Below are positions 8,816-17,787 of a DNA stretch of 64,000 nt, piece after piece. Every line of letters begins with the position of its first letter. Positions within the stretch are counted from its first letter, which is position 1. Source of the DNA: Kroppenstedtia guangzhouensis (lineage in GTDB: Bacteria; Bacillota; Bacilli; Thermoactinomycetales; DSM-45169); assembly GCF_014637345.1 (NCBI RefSeq), contig NZ_BMEX01000001.1, positions 310,001 through 374,000 of the forward strand. The letters run 5' to 3'. The notes under the pieces are model-generated. The model was not told where the DNA came from. It saw only the letters and a list, made by a program, of their open reading frames with translations, and ran no database searches. Made by a program: the position numbers and the translations under genes.

Positions 8816-9214
8816 GTGCAACGGGAATTTGAGTTGACAGTCAGATCGACGGATGTGGATATGATCGGCCACGTTAATCATGCCAAATATCTGGAGTATT
8901 TGGAATGGGCCCGTTTTGAATGGTTGCGTGAGGAGGGCCTGACCATGGAAGAGCTTCAGCGGCGCCAGATATTGCCAGTGGTAGTTCATGTCAGTATCGA
9001 TTACATCAAAGAGTTGAAGTTTGACGAGCGGATCCGCATCGTCTCTGACCTGCTCCGGATTGGGGGCAAAAGCAGTGTGATCGGGCAGACCGTCTACAAC
9101 TCCGTTGGAGAGTTGGCCTGCAAGGCAGAGATCACCTGGGTGATGATCGATGCCTTGAAGCGAAAGGCGGTCGAGTTGCCCCCGGAAATAAAAAAGATCC
9201 TTCAATCTGTTTGA
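8816..9214 (+). CDS. Acyl-CoA thioesterase, YbgC/FadM-type hotdog (4HBT)
   Basis: Single hotdog-fold protein of 132 aa. The 4HBT signature is clear: VRSTDVDMIGHVNHAKYLEYLEWARFEW, with the catalytic Asp in D-x-x-GHVN-x-x-Y. GTG at 8816 is preferred because GAGGAG lies 7 nt upstream; earlier in-frame ATG/TTG codons overlap the operator and -10. It would hydrolyse acyl-CoA to free acid. The FadR-type palindrome upstream suggests induction during fatty acid degradation, so a long- or medium-chain substrate is likely (inference). Confidence 0.85.
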   Translation: MQREFELTVRSTDVDMIGHVNHAKYLEYLEWARFEWLREEGLTMEELQRRQILPVVVHVSIDYIKELKFDERIRIVSDLLRIGGKSSVIGQTVYNSVGELACKAEITWVMIDALKRKAVELPPEIKKILQSV

Positions 9215-9240
9215 AGAGGCTGTTAACAAGCCTCTTTTTT
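9215..9240 (+). terminator. Terminator after the thioesterase gene
   Basis: AGAGGCT / AGCCTCT stem with a 7-nt loop followed by TTTTTT, starting one base after the stop codon. Confidence 0.9.
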
Positions 9241-9394
9241 GTACACTTTCGGCATCCAAAGGCGGGATTCAAGGAAAGTTCACAGCGAGGATGGCAAAAC
9301 TGCTGTTAAAATCGATAAACTGAAAGATGAGGTTGTGGCTTTTTGTGATCATTTGTGGTGTTTCCACACAGAGGAGAGAAAAGGGGGATCCGGT

Positions 9395-10258
9395 GTGGAT
9401 AAGATGATGGAGATGTTTTTGCATCCGGCCAACTACAGTATTTCACTGAACCTGTCGGTACTTCTCGTGATCGGGTTGTATCTGTTGTTCACCGGACCGT
9501 TGCGGAATCGTTTTCCCGATGCGGAACCACCGTCGATTCGCCAACTGTCTTATTTTCTGACTGGTGCGTTGATCTTTTATTTCTCCCTCGGAAGTCCCAT
9601 GGAGATGATCGGCCATGAATTATTCAGCATCCATATGGTGCAGATGTCCCTGCTGTTTATTGTGATGCCTCCCTTCTTGCTGATGGGATTGCCCGGTTGG
9701 TTGGTGGCGCCGGTGTTTCGCTTGAAAGGGGTGGGAAAACTTGCAAAGATTTTGGTCCATCCTGTATTCTCGACGTTCTTTTTCAACGGCATGATTTGGC
9801 TGTATCACATTCCCTGGGTGTTTGACCGATTGATGGAGATCCCTGCGCTGCATACGGGAGCCCGCGCTCTCTTGCTGATCGGGGGAATGGCCATGTGGTT
9901 TTCGGTTCTCTGTCCGGTTCCGGAGATGGACAAGATGAGCGAGCTCAAAAAGATGGGCTATCTCTATGCCAACGGAATGCTCCTGACTCCGGCCTGCGTC
10001 ATGATTGCCTTTTCCGATACGACATTCTTCGCCCTGTTCCATGAACAATCCCAGATGTTTCCGATTTTATCTCCATTGCATGACCAACAACTGGGTGGTG
10101 TTCTGATGAAGATCATCCAGGAAATCGTCTATGTAGCTGTGATTGTTTATATCTTCTTCTTCCAGTGGGTGCGGAAAGAGCGGGAAAAAGACCGTCGGGA
10201 AGCGGAGGAGTCCGCAGGGAACCACCCGGTTTCCCAGCCGGTTTCAGAATCCCTGTAA
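9395..10258 (+). CDS. ctaG: Cytochrome c oxidase assembly factor CtaG (caa3_CtaG family)
   Basis: Seven-transmembrane Bacillus-type CtaG needed for assembly of caa3 oxidase, probably in CuB delivery (family knowledge). Conserved His/Met-bearing helices are visible: YFSLGSPMEMIGHELFSIHMVQMSLLF, PPFLLMGLPGW, MIWLYHIPWVFD and LHDQQLGGVLMKIIQEIVY. GTG at 9395 is taken as start because AAGGGGGA ends 6 nt upstream; the first ATG (9404) is too far. Length 287 aa is typical. The next two genes also look copper-linked, suggesting a small copper/oxidase group. Confidence 0.9.
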   Translation: MDKMMEMFLHPANYSISLNLSVLLVIGLYLLFTGPLRNRFPDAEPPSIRQLSYFLTGALIFYFSLGSPMEMIGHELFSIHMVQMSLLFIVMPPFLLMGLPGWLVAPVFRLKGVGKLAKILVHPVFSTFFFNGMIWLYHIPWVFDRLMEIPALHTGARALLLIGGMAMWFSVLCPVPEMDKMSELKKMGYLYANGMLLTPACVMIAFSDTTFFALFHEQSQMFPILSPLHDQQLGGVLMKIIQEIVYVAVIVYIFFFQWVRKEREKDRREAEESAGNHPVSQPVSESL

Positions 10259-10329
10259 AATCAGACCCATCTGGGATCTCAATGAAAGAGATCCGGAATA
10301 CTTTGGCCGGCAAGGGGTGATGATGGAAG

Positions 10330-10911
10330 ATGTTACCCACTGAACGGCGGGAACGGCTCCGTGAGTTGATCCGAGAAGGACATCATGTGAAGATCTCGGA
10401 TCTCAGCCGGGCGCTGGGGGTTTCGGAGATGACAATTTACCGGGATCTGAAGCCCATGCTGGAAGAAGGGTGGGTAAAGAAAACATACGGTGGGGTTACC
10501 TTGGTCAGAGAGAAGAGCCCGGCTGCAGATCCCAGCTGCGTATATTGTGGCCGGAAACCGGATTCGAGGTTGGCCTATCGTCTGGTTCTTCAAGACCAAC
10601 AGACGGAGACTGCCTGTTGTTGTCATTGCGGATTGTTGCGTCACAGTCAGATGGAAGGTCAGGTGGTTCAGGCCATCTGCCAGGATTTTATCAATCAGCT
10701 CACCATCAGTGCCCTGAGGGCATGGTATGTACTGAATCCGGAGGTTTATGTCGGTTGTTGCCGGCCCCAAGTTCTTTCATTTGAACAACGGGAGGTCGCC
10801 GGCAGATTTGTCCGTGGATTCGGTGGAGCTCTTCTTTCTTTTCCAGAGGCGATCCAACAACTGACACAACTAATGGGACAGGAGAAGCACCGCGGCTGCG
10901 AACATTCTTGA
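10330..10911 (+). CDS. DeoR-HTH regulator with Cys-rich NosL-like C-terminus (YcnK-like copper sensor)
   Basis: Residues about 1-55 are a DeoR winged helix (LRELIREGHHVKISDLSRALGVSEMTIYRDLKPMLEEGWV). The C-terminal part has Cys motifs CVYCGRKP and CCCHCGLL and ends in a segment resembling NosL (YVGCCRPQVLSFE...EVAGRFVRGFGGALLSFPEAI). Architecture and length (193 aa) match Bacillus YcnK, a copper-responsive repressor. The neighbouring ctaG and His-rich lipoprotein support a copper role. The effector metal is inferred. The SD is weak (GGAAG adjacent to ATG). Confidence 0.72.
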   Translation: MLPTERRERLRELIREGHHVKISDLSRALGVSEMTIYRDLKPMLEEGWVKKTYGGVTLVREKSPAADPSCVYCGRKPDSRLAYRLVLQDQQTETACCCHCGLLRHSQMEGQVVQAICQDFINQLTISALRAWYVLNPEVYVGCCRPQVLSFEQREVAGRFVRGFGGALLSFPEAIQQLTQLMGQEKHRGCEHS

Positions 10912-10930
10912 TTAAAAGGAGTGGGTCTGG

Positions 10931-11401
10931 ATGAGTGCGAAAAATTGGATGATCGGGCTGCTTGCTCTGATGACAGCGGTGGGTTTGACTGCTTGTGGAA
11001 CCACCCCTAAAAAGGAGACCCCGGAGAAGCAAGAGCAAAAAGCCCATGAGGAGGATCATCATGAGCATGAGGGAGATCAGGGGGATGCAGCCCAGGACTT
11101 GCCTCAGGTGGAGATGAATCTGCCCAAGGACGTACGGGCCGGTAAGGAAACCCGGATGGAAGTGAGGATCACCCATGAGGGAAAACCGGTCAACGATGCA
11201 GATGATGTGAAGTTTGAGATCTGGAAGAAGGGTGCCCCCAAAGATGAGCATGAGAAGATAGATGCCAAAAAGAGCGGGGACGGGGTTTATGGGATTGAAA
11301 AGACTTTTCCCGAGGCGGGTGAATATCAAGTGATGTATCATGTGACCGCCAGGGGTGGGCATGTGATGGAGCCGGCGGAAACACTTACGGTCGGGGAGTG
11401 A
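10931..11401 (+). CDS. His-rich lipoprotein with YtkA-like domain
   Basis: Lipoprotein signal with lipobox LTAC (Cys about residue 21), then a charged linker containing a His/Glu metal-binding tract (HEEDHHEHEGD), then an Ig-like YtkA domain ending in ...YQVMYHVTARGGHVMEPAETLTVGE. It would sit on the outer face of the membrane. YtkA-like proteins occur with copper and cytochrome oxidase genes. The gene starts 19 nt after the YcnK-like regulator with SD AAAGGAGTGGG, so it is probably cotranscribed. A role in extracellular copper handling is inferred. Confidence 0.75.
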   Translation: MSAKNWMIGLLALMTAVGLTACGTTPKKETPEKQEQKAHEEDHHEHEGDQGDAAQDLPQVEMNLPKDVRAGKETRMEVRITHEGKPVNDADDVKFEIWKKGAPKDEHEKIDAKKSGDGVYGIEKTFPEAGEYQVMYHVTARGGHVMEPAETLTVGE

Positions 11402-11545
11402 TCCGGGATGAAGACTCTGCGCGTGAACGGGATCGCAGGGTCTTTGTTTTTGAGACAAGAGGAAAAGAAGGAATGAGTGGGATGAACAACAAAAAAATAT
11501 AGGTAATTTCCGCAAGGCAACAAAGTGGGGAAAGAAGGGTGAGTG

Positions 11546-12450
11546 ATGAAACCGGCGGACTGGTTTGCGTTTGTTTTGCTGAGTGCTCTGTGGGGGCCTC
11601 TTTTTTGTTCATACGGGTGGCTGCACCTGCTTTTGGCCCTGTGTTCCTGATGGATGTTCGGGTCTGGTTGGCGGGGTTGTCCATGCTTCTGTTTGCAACA
11701 ATTACAGGGAAGCGGATCTCTTTCCGGGGCAGGGTCAAATCTTTTCTGCTCCTGAGAGCACTGAATGCCGGGGTTCCCTTTACGCTGATCGCAGAGGCGG
11801 AAATGGAGATTCCCGCTTCACTGACTGCGATGATCATTGGGACAACGCCGATGTTGACAGCGGTGGCTGCATCCTTTCTGGGGGAAGAAGGGATGACATT
11901 CCGGAAAACAGTCGCCCTGTTGGCCGGTTTGGCAGGGGTGGGTGTCCTGGTTGGGTGGACACCCATACCGCTGACCTCTGAGACCCTGTTGGCTGTGGGA
12001 GTTGCTTTCCTGGCGGCGTGTTGTTACGCTCTGGGTGGGATTTATGTTTCTAGAAAGTTTCAGGATTTTCCGGCGTTCACCATGGCTGTCGGCCAGCAGT
12101 TGGGGGCAGGGGTGATATTGTTGCCTTTGGCCCTGCTTCGTCTGCCAAGGGAGGCTCCGCCTGCGGAGGCGGTGTGGGCGTTGTTGGCCCTGGCCTTCTT
12201 CAGTACGGTTCTTGCCTATCTCTGTTATTTTCGCTTAATCCGGAATGCAGGTCCCACCACAACATTAAGTGTCAATTTTCTAATCCCCGTGTTCAGCTTG
12301 GCTGGAGGTGTCCTCTGGCTGGATGAAACAGTGAGTTGGGGAACTTGGGGCGGGTTGGCCCTGGTTTCTCTCAGTCTCTTTTTTGTAACCAAGGGTGGAA
12401 ACGGCGGGAGGCGAAGAAGTGGCATGGAGAAGAGGCCTCTCCTGAGATAG
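11546..12450 (+). pseudogene. EamA/DMT-family transporter, frameshifted in the first helix
   Basis: The body (VGASFLFIRVAAPAFG onward) is a ten-helix drug/metabolite transporter with two EamA repeats, ending VSLSLFFVTKGG. The natural start is ATG 11546 (MKPADWFAFVLLSALWG), which gives the classic EamA helix 1 but leaves frame at a G5 run at 11592-11596. One extra G would join ALWG directly to GASFLFIRVA. The in-frame alternative, GTG 11539, yields a non-hydrophobic, Cys-rich start unlike the family. So this is either a one-base deletion mutation or a homopolymer sequencing error. If repaired it is a normal ~300 aa permease of unknown substrate. Confidence 0.8.
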
Positions 12451-12695
12451 AAAAAAGTCTGATCGTCAGTTTTACGGGCCTGGACGGGGGGATTCTCCGG
12501 CAAGTTCGACGTGTCAGTCCCAGGAGCGGCAACCTTAATCTGCCCGCAGTGTGAATCCCACGGCGGGGACTGAATCACATACATCAGACAGGTGTCCGTC
12601 GACTCAAAGTTCCGATGATAGCTAACGGGCCTAGATTCCAACCTGTATATAAAATTTTGGTAGAAAGATGCGTCGACAGAGATTGGGCCCGGAAC

Positions 12696-12721
12696 GAAAA
12701 AAGCCCGGATGAGCATCCGGG
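12696..12721 (-). terminator. Terminator of the ICMT-family gene
   Basis: CCCGGAT-GAGC-ATCCGGG stem; on the minus strand it is followed by CTTTTTTCG. Confidence 0.85.
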
Positions 12722-12732
12722 ATGGGGAAGCA

Positions 12733-13278
12733 CTAATACAAATAGGGAATCAATTTCCAAGTTCGGGCCTGGTAATCCCGGTAAGCGAGGCCGAAAAAAA
12801 TGACGAGAGCTTTCTCCTCCACTCGCATCCGGTAAGTATAGGCCATAAAAAAGCAGATGAGGTTGCCGGCAACGGCCAACCAGGAAGCTGTACTCAACGC
12901 AAATCCGAGAAAGGTTCCCAGTGTTCCCAGATATCCGGGATGCCGGATATATCGGTAACATCCGGTATTCACCACCCGATGCTGTGACTGAATCCCGATA
13001 TTGCGGCTGAAAAAACGGCCCAGAGTCCGCATGGCCTTCGTCCGGAACCAGACACCCGCAATCCCCAGGGTGATGCCGGTGTAGAACAGGGGATGAGGGG
13101 TGAAGGGAGTTTGCCACTGGTCGAGAAGAATCACTGTGGGCAAAAGTGTCATACAAGCCAGCGCCGCAGCGAGAGCCAAGGTGGAAGAGCAATCTTTTTT
13201 TTGCTCTCCCTGGGGGGGTTTCCGGATCCCTTCCACCAGCAGGTAAAGTAAAACCGGGGTAAAAGCGAACCACATCAT
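12733..13278 (-). CDS. Isoprenylcysteine/phospholipid methyltransferase family membrane protein
   Basis: Integral membrane protein of 181 aa with about five hydrophobic segments. The C-terminal core GCYRYIRHPGYLGTLGTFLGFALST and VEEKALVIFFGLAYRDYQARTWKLIPYLY is the conserved SAM-binding region of the ICMT/PEMT family (RHPxY...E..L...FG..Y..Y). Bacterial members methylate lipid or isoprenoid-type substrates, but the actual substrate here is unknown. Monocistronic, with its own terminator. Confidence 0.8.
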   Translation of the reverse strand: MMWFAFTPVLLYLLVEGIRKPPQGEQKKDCSSTLALAAALACMTLLPTVILLDQWQTPFTPHPLFYTGITLGIAGVWFRTKAMRTLGRFFSRNIGIQSQHRVVNTGCYRYIRHPGYLGTLGTFLGFALSTASWLAVAGNLICFFMAYTYRMRVEEKALVIFFGLAYRDYQARTWKLIPYLY

Positions 13279-13405
13279 AGAACAACCGTCCTCCCAGGTT
13301 GGTAGGATATTCTATGGGATTCTTGGATCGGCAGAAACGGCGTTTGGCCTGAGAGTGGCTACGGGAAGAGAAACTGGGGGAGTGTTGGGGTGGGGGAGGA
13401 TTTTG

Positions 13406-13897
13406 ATGAGGGATGAAGAAAGGGATTCTGATTCGGATGGACAGGGGATGATTCCAATGCAAAAAAATGAGCCGAAACCCCATACAGTCATGGAAGCACT
13501 GGGGATCGAAACCGAGGAGTTGACGCCGGAACGTGTGGTGTTGAAGATGCCGGTGGATGGACGCCATCACCAACCCTTTGGGATTCTGCATGGAGGTGTC
13601 TCCGTCGTATTGGCGGAGACTGCCGCCAGTCTTGGGGCTTGGATGAACTGTGACCGGGAAAAGGAGACGACGGTGGGATTGGAGATTAACGCCAACCATA
13701 TTCGTCCCAAGCGGGAAGGTATTGTCACCGCAGTGGCTGAACCCCTTCACAAGGGCAGGACCACTATGGTGTGGGAGATCCGGATTCGGGATGAGGAAGA
13801 GAGACTGATCTGTGTCTCCCGCTGTACCATGGCGGTGGTGCCTCTGAAAAAAGAGAAAGGAATGGTAGAGGAAAGATTTAGAGAAGGGAACAAATGA
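13406..13897 (+). CDS. PaaI-family hotdog thioesterase
   Basis: Hotdog-fold thioesterase of the PaaI/YdiI type: the motif QPFGILHGGVSVVLAETAASLGAW carries the HGG substrate-binding turn and the acidic catalytic residue, and VGLEINANHIRPKREGIVTAVAEPLHKG is the second conserved strand. It would hydrolyse aryl- or acyl-CoA. ATG 13406 follows GGGAGGA by 5 nt; a downstream ATG (13457) with AGGGG is also possible and would drop an acidic 17-residue leader. Confidence 0.82.
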   Translation: MRDEERDSDSDGQGMIPMQKNEPKPHTVMEALGIETEELTPERVVLKMPVDGRHHQPFGILHGGVSVVLAETAASLGAWMNCDREKETTVGLEINANHIRPKREGIVTAVAEPLHKGRTTMVWEIRIRDEEERLICVSRCTMAVVPLKKEKGMVEERFREGNK

Positions 13898-13900
13898 TAA

Positions 13901-13947
13901 AAACCCCGGCCACCGGTCCTCCAGTGGCCGGGGTTTCCCTTTTTTTC
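13901..13947 (+). terminator. Terminator after the PaaI-type gene
   Basis: AAACCCCGGCCAC and GTGGCCGGGGTTT, 13-bp perfect stem with a 10-nt loop, followed by CCCTTTTTTT. Confidence 0.9.
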
Positions 13948-13954
13948 GCGGATG

Positions 13955-14185
13955 TCATATCCAGGGAAGGTGGGTGGGGGGGTGCGGAGGATTACCGGGA
14001 ATAACAGGGGCACTTTCCAGAGTATTCACTCCGCCACTTCCTATGGGTCTCACCGGAGTTGCCGGTATATTGCCGCCACCGCCTACCGGCCCCGTCGGTC
14101 TTCCGACCGGACCGAAGTGGGGATTTGGCTGAACCTGAACAGGCACCCAACACCAACAGGGTTGAAGAATCCAACAAGGAATCAC
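13955..14185 (-). CDS. Possible small Cys/Pro/Gly-rich protein
   Basis: GTG-initiated frame of 76 codons on the minus strand in an otherwise gene-free 550-nt interval. AAAGGGG lies about 9 nt upstream. The N-terminus is Cys/Trp-rich (PCWILQPCWCWVPV) and the rest is Pro/Gly-rich (PVGRPTGPVGGGGNIPATPV). This low-complexity style resembles spore coat or exosporium small proteins, but no family is recognised and it may be spurious. Confidence 0.4.
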   Translation of the reverse strand: MIPCWILQPCWCWVPVQVQPNPHFGPVGRPTGPVGGGGNIPATPVRPIGSGGVNTLESAPVIPGNPPHPPTHLPWI

Positions 14186-14455
14186 TGTGAATTGCCCCTT
14201 TCTTCGTGGTTCCTATATCCTATGCACCGGCGGAATCATCGGCTATGCTGGGGAATGGATCAGGGGGAACCGTGTGATCCTCTGATCCCTCTTTCTCATC
14301 CGTTCCGATTGAATCCGAGGAACTCCATTTTTTAACTTTACCCTCCGGATATTTTTACTTTTCAAAATGTATACGCCCTCCGGGGCTCCGTTCTCTTTTT
14401 CGGGGAAGCATTGTCGTGTATTCTGTAAGATAGGAGTTAAAAGGGGGAGAAATCC

Positions 14456-15295
14456 ATGACCAATCACCGAAAAGGAGTACCGGAAGAGGGAATTCACACG
14501 GATTTCAGCCAGGAGATGACCTACGGGGACTATCTTCATCTGGACCGGATCCTGAACAGTCAGCAACGTTTGTCGGGACACCACGATGAAATGCTGTTTA
14601 TCATCATCCACCAGGTGAGTGAACTGTGGATGAAGCTGATTCTCCATGAGCTGGAGGCAGCCGTCACTTCCATCCAGAAAGACGACCTGGAGCCTGCTTT
14701 CAAGATGCTGGCACGGGTTTCGCGGATTCAGGAACAATTGATCCAATCCTGGGAGGTGTTGTCCACCCTCACCCCCTCGGAATATATGCAATTCAGGGGG
14801 AAGCTGGGCCATTCTTCCGGCTTTCAATCCTACCAGAACCGCCTGATTGAGTTTGCACTGGGTCATAAGAACCGGCGGGTGCTGGCAGTCTACCAACATG
14901 AGCCGAAGTTGTACCGACGACTGGAGAAAGCCCTGAATGAGCCCGGTATTTACGATGTGTCGATTCGGGCACTCGCGGCCCGGGGGCTCCATGTGGATGA
15001 CTCATGTTTGAAGCGGGATTGGTCGGAGGATTACCGGTCCCATCCCAGTGTGGAGGCGGCTTGGCTGGCGGTGTACCGGGATGTGGAGAAGTATTGGGAT
15101 CTGTATGAGCTGGCGGAAAAGCTGATGGATATCGAGGATCGGCAACAGCAGTGGCGATACAACCATATGAAAACTGTAGAACGGATCATCGGTCACAAAC
15201 AGGGGACCGGGGGCTCCGCGGGTGTCAGCTATTTGAAGCGGGTGCTGGATCACCACTTCTTTCCGGAACTGTGGAGTCTTCGCACACAGCTGTAA
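14456..15295 (+). CDS. kynA: Tryptophan 2,3-dioxygenase
   Basis: First enzyme of the kynurenine pathway: heme-dependent conversion of L-Trp to N-formylkynurenine. Diagnostic sequence: [39 protein letters not shown] (substrate/heme pocket), [17 protein letters not shown], and [21 protein letters not shown] near the C-terminus. Length 279 aa is standard. SD GGGGGAG precedes ATG. It is first in the compact kynA-kynU-kynB operon. Confidence 0.96.
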   Translation: MTNHRKGVPEEGIHTDFSQEMTYGDYLHLDRILNSQQRLSGHHDEMLFIIIHQVSELWMKLILHELEAAVTSIQKDDLEPAFKMLARVSRIQEQLIQSWEVLSTLTPSEYMQFRGKLGHSSGFQSYQNRLIEFALGHKNRRVLAVYQHEPKLYRRLEKALNEPGIYDVSIRALAARGLHVDDSCLKRDWSEDYRSHPSVEAAWLAVYRDVEKYWDLYELAEKLMDIEDRQQQWRYNHMKTVERIIGHKQGTGGSAGVSYLKRVLDHHFFPELWSLRTQL

Positions 15296-15324
15296 ATGGC
15301 CGACCCAGTCAGGAGGGATCGTAA

Positions 15325-16608
15325 ATGGAATTCATATTTGACACATCGCGGGAGACGGCGGAGAAGCTGGACCGGGCAGATGGACTGGCGCGGTTTCGTG
15401 AGGAGTTTTACCTTCAAAAGGGAAGGATCTATCTCGATGGAAACTCCCTTGGTCTGTTGTCCCGCCGGGCGGAACAGAGTCTGTTGTCTATCCTGGACAG
15501 CTGGAGGGAGTATGGGATCGACGGTTGGACGGAGGGATCCCATCCATGGTTTTATCTGTCCGAAGAGCTGGGGAAAAAAAGTGCTCCCCTGGTGGGGGCC
15601 GAACCGGAAGAAGTGATCGTGACCGGCTCCACCACGGTCAATCTCCACCAACTTCTGGCCACATTTTATCGCCCGGAAGGGAAACGGACGAAAATCCTGG
15701 CTGACGCTCTCACCTTTCCTTCAGATATCTACGCCATGCAGAGTCAGCTTCGGCTTCACGGACTAAATCCGGAGCAACACCTGATCCGGGTGGAGGGCCG
15801 GGACGGGCAAACTCTGGAGGAGGAAGACCTGATCGCTGCCATGACTGATGAGGTGGCCATCATCATCCTTCCTTCGGTATTGTATCGAAGCGGGCAAATC
15901 CTGGATATGAAGCGGTTGACGGCGGCGGCCCGGGAGCGCGGGATCCCCATCGGCTTTGACCTGTGCCACTCCATCGGGGTGATCCCCCATCAGTTGCATG
16001 AGTGGGGCGCCGATTTTGCCTTTTGGTGCAACTACAAGTACCTGAACGCCGGTCCCGGCGGGGTGGGGGGCTTGTTTGTCCACGAGAAGCACTTTGGGCT
16101 TATGCCCGGTCTGGCCGGCTGGTTCAGCTCGGACAAATCGGTTCAATTTGACATGAAACATCAACTGACGCCGGCGACAGATGCGGGTGCTTATCAGATC
16201 GGGACGCCACACCTTCTCAGTCTGGCTCCCCTGATCGGTTCCCTGGAGATATTTGAGGAGGCGGGGATCAGGTCAATCCGGGAGAAATCCCTTCGTCAGA
16301 CCCACTATCTGATGGAGATGGTGGAGCAGGAGTTGGCCGGGATGGGCTTTTCCATCGGAAATCCTCGGGAAGATCACCGTCGGGGCGGCCACGTTTGTCT
16401 GGTCCATCCGGAGGCGGTCCGGATCTGCAAGTCCCTGAAGGAGAAGGGAGTTATCCCCGACTTCCGGGCCCCCGATGTGATCCGTTTGGCTCCGGTGGCT
16501 CTGTATACCGCTTATACTGATATATGGGAGGCGGTGCAACGGTTGAAGCGGATCATGGAAGAGAAGGATTACGAGCGACACGAGAAAAAAAGGGGGGTGG
16601 TCGCGTGA
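15325..16608 (+). CDS. kynU: Kynureninase
   Basis: PLP enzyme cleaving kynurenine to anthranilate and alanine. The PLP Lys lies in [24 protein letters not shown], preceded by [33 protein letters not shown] and [17 protein letters not shown] are also family signatures. 427 aa, typical. It starts 29 nt after kynA with SD AGGAGGG and overlaps kynB by 4 nt. No kynurenine 3-monooxygenase is present, so the product is anthranilate rather than quinolinate (inference from context). Confidence 0.96.
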   Translation: MEFIFDTSRETAEKLDRADGLARFREEFYLQKGRIYLDGNSLGLLSRRAEQSLLSILDSWREYGIDGWTEGSHPWFYLSEELGKKSAPLVGAEPEEVIVTGSTTVNLHQLLATFYRPEGKRTKILADALTFPSDIYAMQSQLRLHGLNPEQHLIRVEGRDGQTLEEEDLIAAMTDEVAIIILPSVLYRSGQILDMKRLTAAARERGIPIGFDLCHSIGVIPHQLHEWGADFAFWCNYKYLNAGPGGVGGLFVHEKHFGLMPGLAGWFSSDKSVQFDMKHQLTPATDAGAYQIGTPHLLSLAPLIGSLEIFEEAGIRSIREKSLRQTHYLMEMVEQELAGMGFSIGNPREDHRRGGHVCLVHPEAVRICKSLKEKGVIPDFRAPDVIRLAPVALYTAYTDIWEAVQRLKRIMEEKDYERHEKKRGVVA

Positions 16609-17231
16609 CCGGCTGGATCGATATTTCTCAGAGATTGGAAGAGGGGATCCCGGTTTGGCCAGGGGATACTCCCTTTTCCTATCGGTTGACCTGGAGCAAG
16701 GAGGAGTCCGGTTCCGTCAATGTGGGGCAGATCACCATGAGCACCCATACCGGCACCCATATCGACGCTCCTTTCCATTTTGATGAGGAGGGCAAGCGGG
16801 TGATTGACCTCGATCTCGACCTGTACATCGGGCGGGCCCGGGTTCTTTGTCTGCCTCATCCGAAGCAGATCGGGATCGAGGAACTGCAGTCGGAAAAACT
16901 GGAAGGGGTCACCCGGCTTCTCATCCGAACGGATACCTGGTCCGACCGATCCGCCTTTCCCGGCTCCATTCCGCCGGTCGCTCCGGACGTGGCCCCTTTT
17001 TTGGCAGAGAAAGGTATCCGACTCCTGGGACTGGACCTCCCCTCGGTGGATCCTCTGGACAGCAAAGAACTTCCCGCCCATCATGCTCTCGCCCGCCATG
17101 GGATTCACATCCTGGAAGGGGCTGTGTTGGATGGGGTGGAACCTGGAGACTATCAGTTGGTCGCTCTCCCTCTTCCTTTGACTCAGGCCGATGGCAGCCC
17201 GGTCCGGGCGGTGTTGAAGCGGTTGGAGTGA
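16605..17231 (+). CDS. kynB: Kynurenine formamidase (metal-dependent cyclase family)
   Basis: Hydrolyses N-formylkynurenine to kynurenine plus formate. The metal-binding motif [12 protein letters not shown] is present, with ITMSTHTG before it and the C-terminal [24 protein letters not shown] near the N-terminus is also conserved. GTG at 16605 overlaps the kynU stop (GTGA), with AGGGGGG upstream, indicating translational coupling. 208 aa. The operon order A-U-B gives the full Trp-to-anthranilate route. Confidence 0.95.
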   Translation: MTGWIDISQRLEEGIPVWPGDTPFSYRLTWSKEESGSVNVGQITMSTHTGTHIDAPFHFDEEGKRVIDLDLDLYIGRARVLCLPHPKQIGIEELQSEKLEGVTRLLIRTDTWSDRSAFPGSIPPVAPDVAPFLAEKGIRLLGLDLPSVDPLDSKELPAHHALARHGIHILEGAVLDGVEPGDYQLVALPLPLTQADGSPVRAVLKRLE

Positions 17232-17275
17232 GAGGGAGCGGGGAGTGAACCCGGCCTTTACCACACAATAAATAT

Positions 17276-17305
17276 CCCCGCCTTCTGAAAGGCGGGGTTT
17301 CTTTA
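17276..17305 (+). terminator. Terminator of the kyn operon
   Basis: CCCCGCCTT / AAGGCGGGG with a CTGA loop, followed by TTTCTTT. Confidence 0.9.
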
Positions 17306-17433
17306 TGATGGATTCCACCGGGGCGACTACAGTTCGGGTAAGAAGCAAAATGGCGGAACAATACAATGGTCACAAAAGTACATTGGCACACATAGTAATA
17401 TTGCATAACATGTATCCTGGAAGGAGGGTTACT

Positions 17434-17787
17434 GTGGGAACCACTATTTCGACAGACCTGATTCGCGGTCATACCGATACGATCATTTTGAATGTGTTGC
17501 GCCAGGGTGACAGCTATGGATACGAGATATACAAAAAAATCGTGGAACTGAGCGGCAAGCAGTATGAATTGAAAGAACCCACCTTGTACACCGCTTTTCG
17601 TCGTTTGGAGAAAGAAGGCTATATCTTCTCCTACTGGGGTGATGAAACCCAAGGCGGCAGACGCAAATATTACCGGATCACCCCCGAGGGAAAAGGCCAC
17701 TATGAACAACGCATCAAAGATTGGAACTTTGCCAGGGAAGTGCTGGATAAACTGGTTAAAGGAGAGCTGGATCATGCAGAAGAATAA
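17434..17787 (+). CDS. PadR-family transcriptional regulator
   Basis: Winged-helix regulator of 117 aa: TDTIILNVLRQGDSYGYEIYKKIVEL, then the recognition region ELKEPTLYTAFRRLEKEGYIFSYWGDETQGGRRKYYRITPEGK, typical of the PadR N-terminal domain. GTG at 17434 has AAGGAGGG 5 nt upstream. It overlaps the start of the membrane partner gene, an arrangement common for PadR regulators of membrane-stress or lantibiotic responses. The signal is unknown. Confidence 0.9.
   Translation: MGTTISTDLIRGHTDTIILNVLRQGDSYGYEIYKKIVELSGKQYELKEPTLYTAFRRLEKEGYIFSYWGDETQGGRRKYYRITPEGKGHYEQRIKDWNFAREVLDKLVKGELDHAEE

Noticed and set aside
12451-12695. Gene in the gap after the EamA gene
   Set aside because: Only short frames without SD or recognisable composition.
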